DNA of 64,000 bases from Lachnospiraceae bacterium (GCA_017472605.1 JAFUPV010000039.1:62001-126000), one strand, 5' to 3'; numbered from the stretch's first letter, positions 7,385 through 16,428 are shown. Notes: generated by a model not told the origin, from the sequence alone. Numbers and translations are program-made.

Positions 7385-8176
7385 TCATCCGCCGATCTGG
7401 CATTCCAGATCGCAGGCATTTTCTGCTGCCTGCAAAAGCATTTCCACGTAATCCTGTTCCATCGGGACAATATCGGCCATGGTATACTTTCTGCCAAGAC
7501 CGGCGTATTTATCCTGTCCGAGCCGGTGATACGGAAGCAGGTGCAGTTTCTTTACACCGGGCAGGCTCTGCGCAAAACGGGCAATCCCTGCAATTTCTTC
7601 CGGTGTAGCATTAAACGTGGGGATCATCGGTACACGGATGATCAGCTCTGTCTTGCCTGATTCGGCGATTTTCCTCGCATTTTCCAGCATCAGTTCATTG
7701 GATTTCCCCGTAAACTGACGATGTTTTTCACAGTTTGTGTGCTTGATATCCATCAGGTAACAGTCCAGATAGTCCAGAATCCCGTCGATCACGGAGTATT
7801 GTGCACATCCCATGCTCTCCATCGCCGTCGAAAAGCCTTCCTCTTTCGCGCATTTGAGAAGCGCTTTCGCGAATTCCGGCTGACAGAGACTCTCTCCGCC
7901 GGAAAGCGTGATTCCGCCGTGGGAGCGGCGATAGTACATCCGGTCCTTTTCAATGGTTTCAAGAACCTCTTCCACCGTCACATCACGCCCGATCACTTTA
8001 CTCTTTCCATCGACCATCATTGTCTCAATCTGATAGTTCTGCGACTCCGGGTTGCAGCACCAGCGGCAGCGGAGAACACATCCCTTCAGAAAAACAATTG
8101 TCCGTATGCCGGTACCGTCGTGGATGGAATATCTCTGGATATCAAAAATCCTTCCCTTCGTCTGTCTGTCGTCCAC
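7385..8176 (-). CDS. Glycyl radical enzyme activase (radical SAM)
   Basis: 263 residues. The radical SAM cluster motif is GCVLRCRWCC (Cys 33, 37, 40), preceded by YSIHDGTGIRTIVFLKG, diagnostic of glycyl radical enzyme activases. It would abstract hydrogen from Gly817 of the adjacent dehydratase. Unlike activases of glycerol dehydratase or choline lyase, it lacks the Cys-rich ferredoxin insertion after the motif: the chain goes straight to VEEVLETIEKDRMYY, giving the short pyruvate-formate-lyase-activase length. GTG at 8176 has GGAGG seven bases upstream and is preferred to the GTG two codons earlier. It lies 11 bp after the dehydratase stop. Confidence 0.93.
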   Translation of the reverse strand: MDDRQTKGRIFDIQRYSIHDGTGIRTIVFLKGCVLRCRWCCNPESQNYQIETMMVDGKSKVIGRDVTVEEVLETIEKDRMYYRRSHGGITLSGGESLCQPEFAKALLKCAKEEGFSTAMESMGCAQYSVIDGILDYLDCYLMDIKHTNCEKHRQFTGKSNELMLENARKIAESGKTELIIRVPMIPTFNATPEEIAGIARFAQSLPGVKKLHLLPYHRLGQDKYAGLGRKYTMADIVPMEQDYVEMLLQAAENACDLECQIGG

Positions 8177-8187
8177 TGACACCCCTC

Positions 8188-10713
8188 CTACAGTCCCTGT
8201 TCCGTCCGGTTGATGATATCGTCCTGCAGCGATCTTGACAGCGTGGTAAACAGTGCGCTGTAGCCGGCAACACGGACTACCAGATGCTTGTACTTCTCCG
8301 GATTTGCCTGCGCGTCCAGAAGCGTTTTCTTGTCTACAACGTTAAACTGGATGTGCATTCCCTTCTGATCAAAGTATCCGCGGATCAGAGCGGTGAACTT
8401 CTCAAGACCGGCGCGGCCGCTGAGAGCGGACGGATGGAATTTCATGTTGTAAAGCGTTCCGTTTGACGCAATGGAATGATCCAGCTTCGCAACCGAGTTG
8501 GCAGCAGCCGTCGGACCGTTTGCGTCTCTTCCCTGACTTGGTGACACACCGTCGGCGATCGGCGTTCCCGCATAGCGGCCGTCCGGAGTCGCACCCGTCT
8601 GTTTTCCAAGCGGAACATTCGCGGATACCGGATAGAGACTAGCCTGATACTGTCCGCCGCGGGGATTGGTAAACCGTTCCATTGTTCTCGTATATACATA
8701 GGCAACACGTTTTGCAAGCGCATCCACGTCTTCAATATCATTTCCGAATTTCGGACACTCTTCGATCAGTTCATGGATATGCTCGTACTGTGCTTTCTTC
8801 TGCGGCGGCAGACCGTTGGCTGCTACCATCGCGGCAACCTTCGCCACCTCTTCCGGACTGACTGCGCAGCCAGATTCCCGCATTTTTTCAACTACCTGAG
8901 TAACGGCGGCAGCAATCGTTTCCGGATCCATTCCTTTACCGAAATTATTGTCCAGCGCTTCCTTCAGCTCTGACATGGTGATCACCTTGTCTTCATAGAC
9001 AAGCTTGCGGATCGCATACATTCCGTCTGCCATGTTGGCAATACCGAAGCCCTGGGGACCGGTAAAGTTGTAGTGGCATCCGCCTTCCTGAACTGATTTG
9101 CCGACTGACAGACAGTCGTCTACCATGCAGGACAGCCACGGAAGCGGCATCCGTTCGGAATGAGCCTGATCAATGGCATTGTCCGAATTTACAAGAAGTC
9201 CGATGCAGTATTCCATCTGTCTGCGGTAGGCATCGAAGAATTCCTCAAAGGTTCCCATCTTTGTCACATCACCGGTCGGGATGCCGACCATCTCACCCTT
9301 GTCCATGCCGTTGTGGAATACCAGTTCCAGAGGACGGCAGATGTTGAAGAAAGCAGCATCGTGCCAGCCGTCTGTCTTTCCCGCGATCTGAGGTTCCACG
9401 CAGCCGATGATGTTGTAGCATCTTGCTTCCTGAAGCGTCAGACCTCTGCTCATCAGAGACGGGATGATCACTTCGTCGTTATAGTAGGCAGGCTGACCGA
9501 GACCGGTTCTTGCCAGCTCGGCACAGGCAATCATGAACGCATGGGGTGTTCCGTTCCAGATCCGGACACAGAAGGACGGCTGCGGAAGCATGACATGCAT
9601 GGAGGCCCAAATGCACATGAAGGAAAGATCGTTTGTCGCATCCTCTCCATCCTCGTTCTGACCGCCTGCGATCAGATTCTGGAACATGCCGTATCCGGCA
9701 AAGCCTTCGGCACTGGCTGCATCGCGGACCTTATTCAGATCGTTCAGCTTAACCCAGATGCAGTCCATCAGTTCCTGAGCGAACTCTCTTGTGATGCGGC
9801 CGGCATCCAGATCCGCTTTGTAGTAAGGATACATGTACTGGTCGAAGCGTCCCGGGGAAATGGAGTGTCCGGAGCCTTCTACCTGAAGCAGCTGCTGAAT
9901 AAACCAGACTGTCTGGCAGGCTTCCCAGAACGTTTTCGCGCCCTTTGCCGGAACATTGGCACAGTTTTCTGCGATCTGCAGCAGTTCCTTCTTTCTGGAA
10001 GCGTCACGGCAGCCAGCCGCTTCTTTCTTTGCCAGCTCGCTGTAGCGCTGCGCATAGGCGATCACGGCTTTGCAGCTGCGGATCACGGCAAGATAGAACT
10101 GATTTTTTCTGGAATAGTCCGGGTCAAAGACTTCCAGCTTATCCAGGTATTCCTGCGTCTGGGCAATCACGCCTTCAAAACCAATGGCAAGAATCTTGTC
10201 GTACTGAACGGTAACATGGCCGATTCCGTTGTAGTAGTAGTTTCCGGTGGTAAACACGCCGTGTTCCATCGCCCGGATCGCTTCCGGAGCCATGTAGGAG
10301 GTTGCCAGATCGTAGTTGGTTTTTCCTTCCCAGTATTTATGCACCTCGCGAAGCTTTTTCTTGTCCTCTTCGGAAATATAGAACGGGTCTGCACTCCGCT
10401 TTTCCACCGTATCCAGTTCTCCGTCCAGCCACGCATAGGAGTACTCCGGATATGTCTGGCAGCCTCTTGGTGCGATTGTCGTGCTTCCGACGATCAGCTC
10501 GTCCGGACGGATCACAATGGGCAGATTTTCCAGAATATGGGCAAACGCCTTGGAACGGCGTGAATAGATTGCTTCACCCTCCGTTTTCTTATAGGATTCC
10601 GTAACCAGTACCGCACGGGCCGACTCAATCACCGGCATGTTCTCGTAGAGGTGGTCGATCAGACGCTGGATTCTTGGGGAACGTTCTATTTTTGAATTGT
10701 CGTACTTCTTCAA
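8188..10713 (-). CDS. Glycyl radical 1,2-propanediol dehydratase
   Basis: 841 residues, pyruvate formate-lyase-like superfamily, dehydratase branch. The thiyl-radical Cys438 lies in IIGCVEPQ with Glu440 as the family's general base; the glycyl radical is Gly817 in RVAGYSALF. In this locus (aldolase, PduP, PduL, shell) the B12-independent dehydration of 1,2-propanediol to propionaldehyde is by far the likeliest reaction; glycerol dehydratase is the main alternative. Around residues 590-660 it carries an extra helical segment (EKMRESGCAVSPEEV region) before PKFGNDIEDVD. The start is TTG at 10711-10713 with a strong GGAAAGGAG; no ATG fits. First gene of the operon. Confidence 0.95.
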   Translation of the reverse strand: MKKYDNSKIERSPRIQRLIDHLYENMPVIESARAVLVTESYKKTEGEAIYSRRSKAFAHILENLPIVIRPDELIVGSTTIAPRGCQTYPEYSYAWLDGELDTVEKRSADPFYISEEDKKKLREVHKYWEGKTNYDLATSYMAPEAIRAMEHGVFTTGNYYYNGIGHVTVQYDKILAIGFEGVIAQTQEYLDKLEVFDPDYSRKNQFYLAVIRSCKAVIAYAQRYSELAKKEAAGCRDASRKKELLQIAENCANVPAKGAKTFWEACQTVWFIQQLLQVEGSGHSISPGRFDQYMYPYYKADLDAGRITREFAQELMDCIWVKLNDLNKVRDAASAEGFAGYGMFQNLIAGGQNEDGEDATNDLSFMCIWASMHVMLPQPSFCVRIWNGTPHAFMIACAELARTGLGQPAYYNDEVIIPSLMSRGLTLQEARCYNIIGCVEPQIAGKTDGWHDAAFFNICRPLELVFHNGMDKGEMVGIPTGDVTKMGTFEEFFDAYRRQMEYCIGLLVNSDNAIDQAHSERMPLPWLSCMVDDCLSVGKSVQEGGCHYNFTGPQGFGIANMADGMYAIRKLVYEDKVITMSELKEALDNNFGKGMDPETIAAAVTQVVEKMRESGCAVSPEEVAKVAAMVAANGLPPQKKAQYEHIHELIEECPKFGNDIEDVDALAKRVAYVYTRTMERFTNPRGGQYQASLYPVSANVPLGKQTGATPDGRYAGTPIADGVSPSQGRDANGPTAAANSVAKLDHSIASNGTLYNMKFHPSALSGRAGLEKFTALIRGYFDQKGMHIQFNVVDKKTLLDAQANPEKYKHLVVRVAGYSALFTTLSRSLQDDIINRTEQGL

Positions 10714-10836
10714 AATATCTCCTTTCCGACGCAGTCCGGTTCTGCAGCCTGAACAGACAAACCAGATAGGGGAAGATTCCCGCCGTTGCCGCCTGTTTTA
10801 CTGACCGGTCTGCCAGCAATTTATTCTGATACCGCT

Positions 10837-10865
10837 ATCATACTATACTTTCCATGTCATGTCAA
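10837..10865 (-). promoter_or_regulatory. Vegetative promoter of the dehydratase operon
   Basis: -35 TTGACA (10860-10865), 17-bp spacer, -10 TATGAT (10837-10842) on the minus strand, giving a leader of about 115 nt before the TTG start. It lies in the ~300-bp gap between the dehydratase and the divergent PHP gene, which otherwise holds only the A-tract array and the PHP promoter. Confidence 0.88.
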
Positions 10866-10884
10866 CATAAATCAACATCCCACG

Positions 10885-10924
10885 CCCTGTTTTTCTTTCT
10901 TTTTTGTGGTTTTATGTTGTTTTT
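10885..10924 (-). promoter_or_regulatory. Four 10-bp-phased A-tract direct repeats upstream of the dehydratase promoter
   Basis: Minus-strand decamers AAAAACAACA (10915-10924), TAAAACCACA (10905-10914) and two more A-rich units continue in perfect 10-bp register, ending about 20 bp upstream of the -35. The first two share the words AAAACAACA and AAAACCACA with the array at 6403-6462, so both BMC promoters probably answer to the same regulator. Confidence 0.7.
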
Positions 10925-10957
10925 AACCGTAACCCAACATTTCCTCTGCATTATCTC

Positions 10958-10986
10958 TTGACATTTCTTTTGATTCCATGCATACT
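10958..10986 (+). promoter_or_regulatory. Promoter of the PHP-domain gene
   Basis: -35 TTGACA (10958-10963), 17-bp spacer, CATACT (10981-10986) on the plus strand, about 30 bp before the ATG at 11017. Confidence 0.75.
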
Positions 10987-11016
10987 GTTTTTCAGAGATT
11001 TTACGGAGGTGATTCC

Positions 11017-11736
11017 ATGACGATTGATCTGCACACCCATACCATTGCCAGCGGCCACGGCACAGCCGACACCATCACAGACCTTGCCAGAGAAGCGGCA
11101 GCATGCCAAATGTCCCTGCTTGGCATCTGCGATCACGCGCCTGCCATGGCCGGTGCCGCCTCCGTCTCCTATTTCCGCAGTCTTCCCCGCTGCAGCAGAA
11201 AACGCTTCGGTGTCTCCCTCCTCTTTGGCGCAGAGCTGAACATTCTTACCGAAGCCGGCGATGTGGATCTGGAGGACTCCGTGCTTGAACAGCTGGATTA
11301 TGCCGTCATCAGCCTCCACTCTCCCCTTTTCCGCCGGCAGTCAGCCGCCGGAAATACAAACGCTTTCATCCATGCAATGCGGCATCCAAACGTAACGATC
11401 ATCGGCCACCCGGACGATGACCGCTTTCCGGTCATCCCGGACGATCTGATCACTGCTGCCAGAAAGTTCCATGTTCTCGTGGAACTGAACAACTCATCGC
11501 TGTCCCCCGACGGCTACCGGGGTGACGCGGCAAAGACAGACCGGCTCCTTTTACAATGCTGCCGTGATCATCAGGTTCCCATCCTGATTGGAAGCGACAG
11601 CCACGGCTGCTCCCACATCGGTGACGACCGCTATGCCAGAGAACTGATTTTCCAGACCGGCTTCCCGCCGGAACTGATTGCCAACGATAATCCCAAACTC
11701 CTTGCTTCCTATATCCGGTCCGAAATACTGCTGTAA
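11017..11736 (+). CDS. PHP-domain metal-dependent hydrolase (YcdX-like phosphatase)
   Basis: 239 residues. The PHP motifs are in order: DLHTHTIASGHGTADT at the N-terminus, GICDHAP near 42, an acidic FGAELNI near 71, GHPDDD near 130, and SDSHGCSHIG near 200; these are the metal-ligand clusters of the polymerase-and-histidinol-phosphatase family. YcdX-type members are phosphatases with a trinuclear zinc site, but the substrate is unknown. The start at 11017 follows GGAGG at the ideal distance. It is transcribed divergently from the microcompartment operon and alone, ending at a bidirectional terminator shared with hflX. Confidence 0.85.
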   Translation: MTIDLHTHTIASGHGTADTITDLAREAAACQMSLLGICDHAPAMAGAASVSYFRSLPRCSRKRFGVSLLFGAELNILTEAGDVDLEDSVLEQLDYAVISLHSPLFRRQSAAGNTNAFIHAMRHPNVTIIGHPDDDRFPVIPDDLITAARKFHVLVELNNSSLSPDGYRGDAAKTDRLLLQCCRDHQVPILIGSDSHGCSHIGDDRYARELIFQTGFPPELIANDNPKLLASYIRSEILL

Positions 11737-11751
11737 CAAAACGTTTCCGTA

Positions 11752-11815
11752 CAAAAAAAGAATCCCATGACACTTCCGCTTTTGCTCTTTGGAAGTTTTC
11801 ATGCGATTCTTTTTC
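11752..11815. terminator. Bidirectional terminator between PHP gene and hflX
   Basis: Long imperfect inverted repeat: AAAAAGAATCCCATGA on the left pairs with TCATGCGATTCTTTTT on the right, with further pairing of CTTCC/GGAAG inside. It has T-runs at both ends and lies between convergent genes. Confidence 0.75.
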
Positions 11816-11832
11816 TTTTGTTTTTCATTCTG

Positions 11833-13095
11833 TTATTCCGTCACATCCGGCACGTTCCGGATTTTTTCAAAATACTCGCCGGGTATATAGCCCTCTACCC
11901 GGATTCCGTCCTCCTGATACTCTTCCCGGATTACCTGACCATATTTACGGATGATCTGGATCTTCCCGGCATCCTGATAGGAAAACAGCTTCGATACATA
12001 GATTTTCTGCGCACGCAGAATCGCCGTCAGCTCTTCCTTCAGTTCCTCCATTCCAACTCCAGTCAGGGCTGAAACGGCAAGCGTCTTATCCGCCTGGAAA
12101 TCTCGGCAGATCCCGTTCTCACCGGTTACCGCATCCTGCTTATTCATCAGCGTAATAATCGTTTTTCCTTCTACTCCGAGTTTCCGAAGCGTGTCATAGA
12201 CCACATGCATTTGGATATCCTTTGTCGGATTGGAGGCATCCACCACATGGAGGATCAGATCCGCATATTTCGCTTCTTCCAGCGTGCTGCGGAACGCGTC
12301 TACCAGATGGTGCGGCAGTTTATTAATAAAACCAACCGTATCTGTCAGAAGGATCGATTCATCATGATTCAGCTCCAGCAGCCGTGTTGTTGGGTCAAGT
12401 GTCGCAAACAGCTTATTTTCTGCCAGAACATCCGCCCCGGTCATCCGGTTCAAAAGCGTGGATTTTCCCGCATTGGTATAGCCGACAATTGCAGCTACCG
12501 GAACGTGACTTCTGCTCCTCTGCTGTCTCGTCAACTCCCGATGCTGCTTTACCTGCTCCAGCTCCTGTTTCAGCTGACCGATCCGCTGATGGATCAGACG
12601 TCTGTCAATCTCCAGTTTTTTCTCACCTGGGCCTCTCGTTCCGATTCCGCCTCCCAGACGGGACAGAGAATTCCGCATTCCTACCAGACGGATTGCCCGA
12701 TAGCGCAGCTGGGCCAGCTCAACCTGAATTTTTCCCTCGCTGCTTTTTGCGCGTGCCGCAAAAATATCTAGAATGACCATGGTACGGTCCAAAACAACCG
12801 TATCCAGTTCCTGCTCCAGATTTTTCAGCTGCGCCGGTGTCAGTTCATCGTCGCAGACAATTCCGTCCGCTCCAAGCGCATGGATCAGCATTCTGATCTC
12901 TTCCACCTTACCGCTGCCCACATAGGTTGCCGGATTGGGGTGATCCAGATTCTGAACCACCATTTCAATGGGGTCTCCTCCTGCCGTTTCGACCAGAAGT
13001 CCCAGCTCCTCCAGTGAGGCACGGATGTCATGGGATTCCCCTGTGTCTACGGCAACCAGGATCAGTCGTTCCGTTCTCTGTTTCGTTTCTATCAT
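11833..13095 (-). CDS. hflX: Ribosome-associated GTPase HflX
   Basis: 420 residues. The N-terminal HflX domain carries NPATYVGSGKVEEI, then the glycine-rich RLGGGIGTRGPGEKKLEIDR near residue 145, which is diagnostic; the G domain follows with GYTNAGKST, DTVGFI and NKQD. HflX binds the ribosome and helps split or rescue stalled 70S particles under stress. The ATG at 13095 has AGGAG upstream. It lies 21 bp after the TPR lipoprotein gene and is probably the last gene of a galT-TPR-hflX unit. Confidence 0.95.
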   Translation of the reverse strand: MIETKQRTERLILVAVDTGESHDIRASLEELGLLVETAGGDPIEMVVQNLDHPNPATYVGSGKVEEIRMLIHALGADGIVCDDELTPAQLKNLEQELDTVVLDRTMVILDIFAARAKSSEGKIQVELAQLRYRAIRLVGMRNSLSRLGGGIGTRGPGEKKLEIDRRLIHQRIGQLKQELEQVKQHRELTRQQRSRSHVPVAAIVGYTNAGKSTLLNRMTGADVLAENKLFATLDPTTRLLELNHDESILLTDTVGFINKLPHHLVDAFRSTLEEAKYADLILHVVDASNPTKDIQMHVVYDTLRKLGVEGKTIITLMNKQDAVTGENGICRDFQADKTLAVSALTGVGMEELKEELTAILRAQKIYVSKLFSYQDAGKIQIIRKYGQVIREEYQEDGIRVEGYIPGEYFEKIRNVPDVTE

Positions 13096-13116
13096 ATTCT
13101 GTCTCCTGTTTCCCGT

Positions 13117-14268
13117 TTACCTGCTTCGTAAATAGGATAATTCCTGCTTCGCCTTTTCATCAGACGGAAATTTCACCAGATATTCTTCCAGCGTCGTCAT
13201 CGCGCTGGCATATTCCCGCATTTTCTCGTAACAGACTACCCGATTCCACAGAAGATCATCCGAAACTGCCTGATCATTCAGAGCCAGTCCCTGATTGATC
13301 ATTACAAGCGCTTCCTGATATTTCTGCTGTTTCAGCTGACAGACAGCAAGCTGGTTATAGATTCTCGCGTCCTGCGCCGAAACGGTCAGCTGCTTCTGAT
13401 AGATCAGCTCCGCTTCGCTGTATTGTTCCCACAATTCGTAACAATATCCCAGATAATAACCGGCCTGCAGATATCCCATGTTATAAGCCTGTTCAAATTC
13501 TGCAAACGCTTCCTTTACCTGATCCAGTTCCAGATAAATCACACCGCGGTCATAATGCTTCTCATCCGTATCTGCCGTCAGAGAAAGCGCCGCCTCCAGT
13601 ACACGAAGTCTCTCCTCCTCAAAACCGGCCGCTTCCAGCGTTTCCGCCATTTCCAGATATTTTTTCAGATCCTTGTGGTTTTGATTGATCGAATTCTGAT
13701 ACTGGATCGTTGCCAAATCCACATCCTGCTTTTTAATGTATACATGTCCAAGCAGAAGATACATCCGTTCCTTTTCATATTCACAGGCGATCAGCGTCTC
13801 ATAATCCGCGATTGCTCCGTCATAGTCTCCGGAAAGTGTCTTCGCCGCTGCCCGGTAGCCAATGATATCACAGGCAAGCGAACTCTTCTGATCCCTGATG
13901 CAGGCCAGTGCCTGATCAAAAGCGGCAATGGCAGCGGGATAATCTTTTTCTCGGCTACAGGTGATTCCCTTCCCCCGGTAAGCATGAGCCAGTCCGGAAT
14001 CCAGGTTCACCGCCTGCTCAAAGCAGATCAGCGCATTTTCATAGTCCGTCATCGCGCTGAGAGCCATTCCTTTGTTTACATAGTATTCCGCACAGCTGCT
14101 ATCCTGCGTGATCGCCTGGTTGAACAGACCAATTGCTTTATTCAGTTCCCCCGCCTGATATGCAGCAATTCCTTCTTCGTTGCTTGCACGGCCCGCACTC
14201 TCGCATCCCTGCGCACACAGAAGCGCAGCCAGGAGTACCAGCACAGCCATGCCTTTTCCTTTTCTCAT
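13117..14268 (-). CDS. TPR-repeat lipoprotein
   Basis: 383 residues. A short signal peptide (MRKGKGMAVLVLLAALLCA) ends in QGC, a slightly atypical lipobox, so the mature protein should be anchored to the outer face of the membrane. The rest is about eight to nine tetratricopeptide repeats; examples are GELNKAIGLFNQAITQDSSC and NALICFEQAVNLDSGLAHAY, each with the W/Y/L-G-Y-A-F-A-P spacing. TPR proteins are scaffolds; no partner can be named. It starts 29 bp after galT, with GGAAGG upstream, and lies 21 bp before hflX. Confidence 0.85.
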   Translation of the reverse strand: MRKGKGMAVLVLLAALLCAQGCESAGRASNEEGIAAYQAGELNKAIGLFNQAITQDSSCAEYYVNKGMALSAMTDYENALICFEQAVNLDSGLAHAYRGKGITCSREKDYPAAIAAFDQALACIRDQKSSLACDIIGYRAAAKTLSGDYDGAIADYETLIACEYEKERMYLLLGHVYIKKQDVDLATIQYQNSINQNHKDLKKYLEMAETLEAAGFEEERLRVLEAALSLTADTDEKHYDRGVIYLELDQVKEAFAEFEQAYNMGYLQAGYYLGYCYELWEQYSEAELIYQKQLTVSAQDARIYNQLAVCQLKQQKYQEALVMINQGLALNDQAVSDDLLWNRVVCYEKMREYASAMTTLEEYLVKFPSDEKAKQELSYLRSR

Positions 14269-14297
14269 CAATCCATTCCTTCCAGCCAGCATTTCAT

Positions 14298-15788
14298 TTA
14301 CAGAGAAGCGATAAAGCGAAGGAAACCTTCTTTTCCTGCTTCATTTCTCTTATAAACACCGGCGTCCTCAAGCACCTGCTCAAATACGCTGCCGACTTCC
14401 GCATGGAGAATCTCCTCAATGGTTTCTTCATTGACCGCATCATAGCGGGACAGGAATTCCTCCGCCCAGTCCGCATGCTTGGAAAGCACTTCATCGTCCC
14501 GAAGATTTCTGCCGGAAAGAATCGCTTCTTTCAGCTCTGCCAGTTCATTCTTCAGGCGGGACGGAAGAACTGCAAGACCCATGACTTCGATCAGGCCGAT
14601 GTTCTCTTTCTTGATATGGTGCAGATTCTCATGGGGATGATAAACGCCAAGAGGATGCTCTTTTGTCGTAATGTTGTTGCGAAGCACAAGATCCAGCTCA
14701 AAAAGACCGTCATGCATGCGGGCAATCGGTGTGATCGTGTTGTGCGGCTCACCGTCTGTCTCTGCAAACACAAAGCAGGATTCATCTGTGTAGCCTCTCC
14801 ATGCCAAAAGGATGTGATCTGCCAGATCGGTCAGGCGCTCTCTGTCTTTATGGCGAATGCGGATCACAGACATCGGCCACTTGACAATACCTGCTTCCAC
14901 ATCTTCAAATCCGGCAATTGTTACCGGTGTCTCGACAGGTGCCTTTTCCATGGCAAATTCATAATGGCCGCCCTGGAAATGGTCATGGGTCAGAATGGAG
15001 CCGCCGACAATGGGGAGATCTGCATTGGAGCCAAGGAAATAGTGGGGGAACTGGCTAACAAAATCAAACAGCTTCACAAAGGTACTGCGCTCGATCTTCA
15101 TTGGAACATGCTCTCCGCAGAAAACGATGCAATGCTCGTTATAGTACACATAAGGAGAATACTGGAAGCCCCACTGGCAATCGTTAATGGTAACCGGAAT
15201 GATCCGGTGGTTCTCTCTCGCCGGATGGTTCACACGTCCCGCATAGCCCTCATTCTGGCGGCACAGCAGACACTTGGGATATCCGCTCTGCTTCATGGTT
15301 CTGGCTGCAGCGATGGCTTTCGGATCCTTTTCCGGCTTGGAAAGGTTAATGGTAATGTCCAGATCACCGTACTTGGTTGGCGTTACCCATTTCATATCTT
15401 TGCAGACACGGTAGCGTCAGATGTAGTCGGAGTCCTGACTCAGCTTATAGTAATAGGAAGTTGCATCCTCTGCCGATTTCTCATAGCGGCTCCAGAATTC
15501 CTTCTGAACCTGAGAAGGCCTCGGCATCAGACAGTTCATCAGTCTTGTGTCAAACAGATCCCGGTACACAACGCTATCCTCCAGCAGACCGCGGGCACAG
15601 CCGTCGTCCAGTAATACCTTCAGGATCTCTTCCAGTCCTGCTTCCGGAATCTGAGCCGGTTCCTCATAGTCATCCAGTTTCATCACATCAAGCAGAAGAT
15701 TTGTTGTATAGACACGTTCCGTTTCCGGTGTCAGACCGTTTGCAATTCCATATTCAACCAATGCAGCTATCGCTTCGTATGTATTCAT
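14298..15788 (-). pseudogene. galT: UDP-glucose-hexose-1-phosphate uridylyltransferase (galT, class II) with an in-frame TGA
   Basis: The full frame is 496 codons, the usual length of the Firmicutes-type GalT, but codon 124 is TGA (15417-15419). Before it reads RDLFDTRLMNCLMPRPSQ ... YYYKLSQDSDYI; after it [17 protein letters not shown], all in one frame. Both halves are otherwise well preserved, including [13 protein letters not shown] and the nucleophile motif [13 protein letters not shown]. The TGA sits where relatives have Arg, so one C-to-T change of CGA explains it. GalT exchanges UMP between UDP-glucose and galactose-1-P in the Leloir pathway. Either a recent nonsense mutation, readthrough, or a sequencing error. 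ATG at 15788 follows GAGG. Confidence 0.85.
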
Positions 15789-15893
15789 TTCCTTTACCTC
15801 GTTTATGTAATCCGCTTCCAGAGGAGTAATCCGGCGCCGGACATCGTTCTGACGTGACTGCACGCCGGTCGGTTCCTCTAAATCAACAGCTTT

Positions 15894-15922
15894 ATCATAC
15901 CATGATTTTCATCTGATGTAAA
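15894..15922 (-). promoter_or_regulatory. Promoter of the galT-TPR-hflX unit
   Basis: -35 TTTACA (15917-15922), 17-bp spacer, -10 TATGAT (15894-15899), minus strand, about 100 bp before the galT ATG. It is divergent from the mscL promoter. Confidence 0.8.
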
Positions 15923-15936
15923 TAAAATAATATTTG

Positions 15937-15965
15937 TTGATTTTTGTCTTTTCCTGCTTTATAAT
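15937..15965 (+). promoter_or_regulatory. Promoter of mscL
   Basis: -35 TTGATT (15937-15942), 17-bp spacer, -10 TATAAT (15960-15965), about 30 bp before the mscL ATG, which has an AGGGAGGG ribosome binding site. Confidence 0.82.
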
Positions 15966-15998
15966 AGATTTCATATTATATACAGGGAGGGTATTTCC

Positions 15999-16397
15999 AT
16001 GCTCAAAAAATTCATGAAGGAATTTAAAGAATTCGCAGTAAAAGGCAACATGATCGACATGGCTGTCGGTCTCATCATGGGTACTGCGTTCAGCGGCCTG
16101 ATCACATCACTGAATAACTGTCTGATCACCCCGCTTCTGAGCCTTTTCACAAGAGGCACCCAGTTCGACGAACTGAAATTCGTTCTATTAGGTGCTGAAT
16201 TCCCCTATGGTCAGTTCATTTCCGGTCTGATCAATTTCGTAATTCAGGCTTTCGTTCTGTTCCTGATCATCAAGTTCTTCCACTCCCTTCGCAAGAAGGA
16301 GACTCCGGCTCCAACTACAAAGACCTGCCCATACTGCAAGTCGGCGATTCACCTGGAAGCAACCAAGTGCCCGCACTGCACTTCTGATGTTGAATAA
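15999..16397 (+). CDS. mscL: Large-conductance mechanosensitive channel MscL with C-terminal zinc ribbon
   Basis: 132 residues. MscL releases solutes on hypo-osmotic shock. MLKKFMKEFKEFAVKGNMIDMAVG is the canonical N-terminal helix and start of TM1; the second membrane segment is GQFISGLINFVIQAFVLFLI near residues 70-90. Instead of the usual charged C-terminal helix bundle it ends in a zinc ribbon, CPYCKSAIHLEATKCPHC (residues about 109-126), a variant seen in Clostridia. It is transcribed alone and followed by a strong hairpin terminator. Confidence 0.95.
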   Translation: MLKKFMKEFKEFAVKGNMIDMAVGLIMGTAFSGLITSLNNCLITPLLSLFTRGTQFDELKFVLLGAEFPYGQFISGLINFVIQAFVLFLIIKFFHSLRKKETPAPTTKTCPYCKSAIHLEATKCPHCTSDVE

Positions 16398-16428
16398 TCC
16401 TTACATATTGGTCAAAAAGCTTATGACA

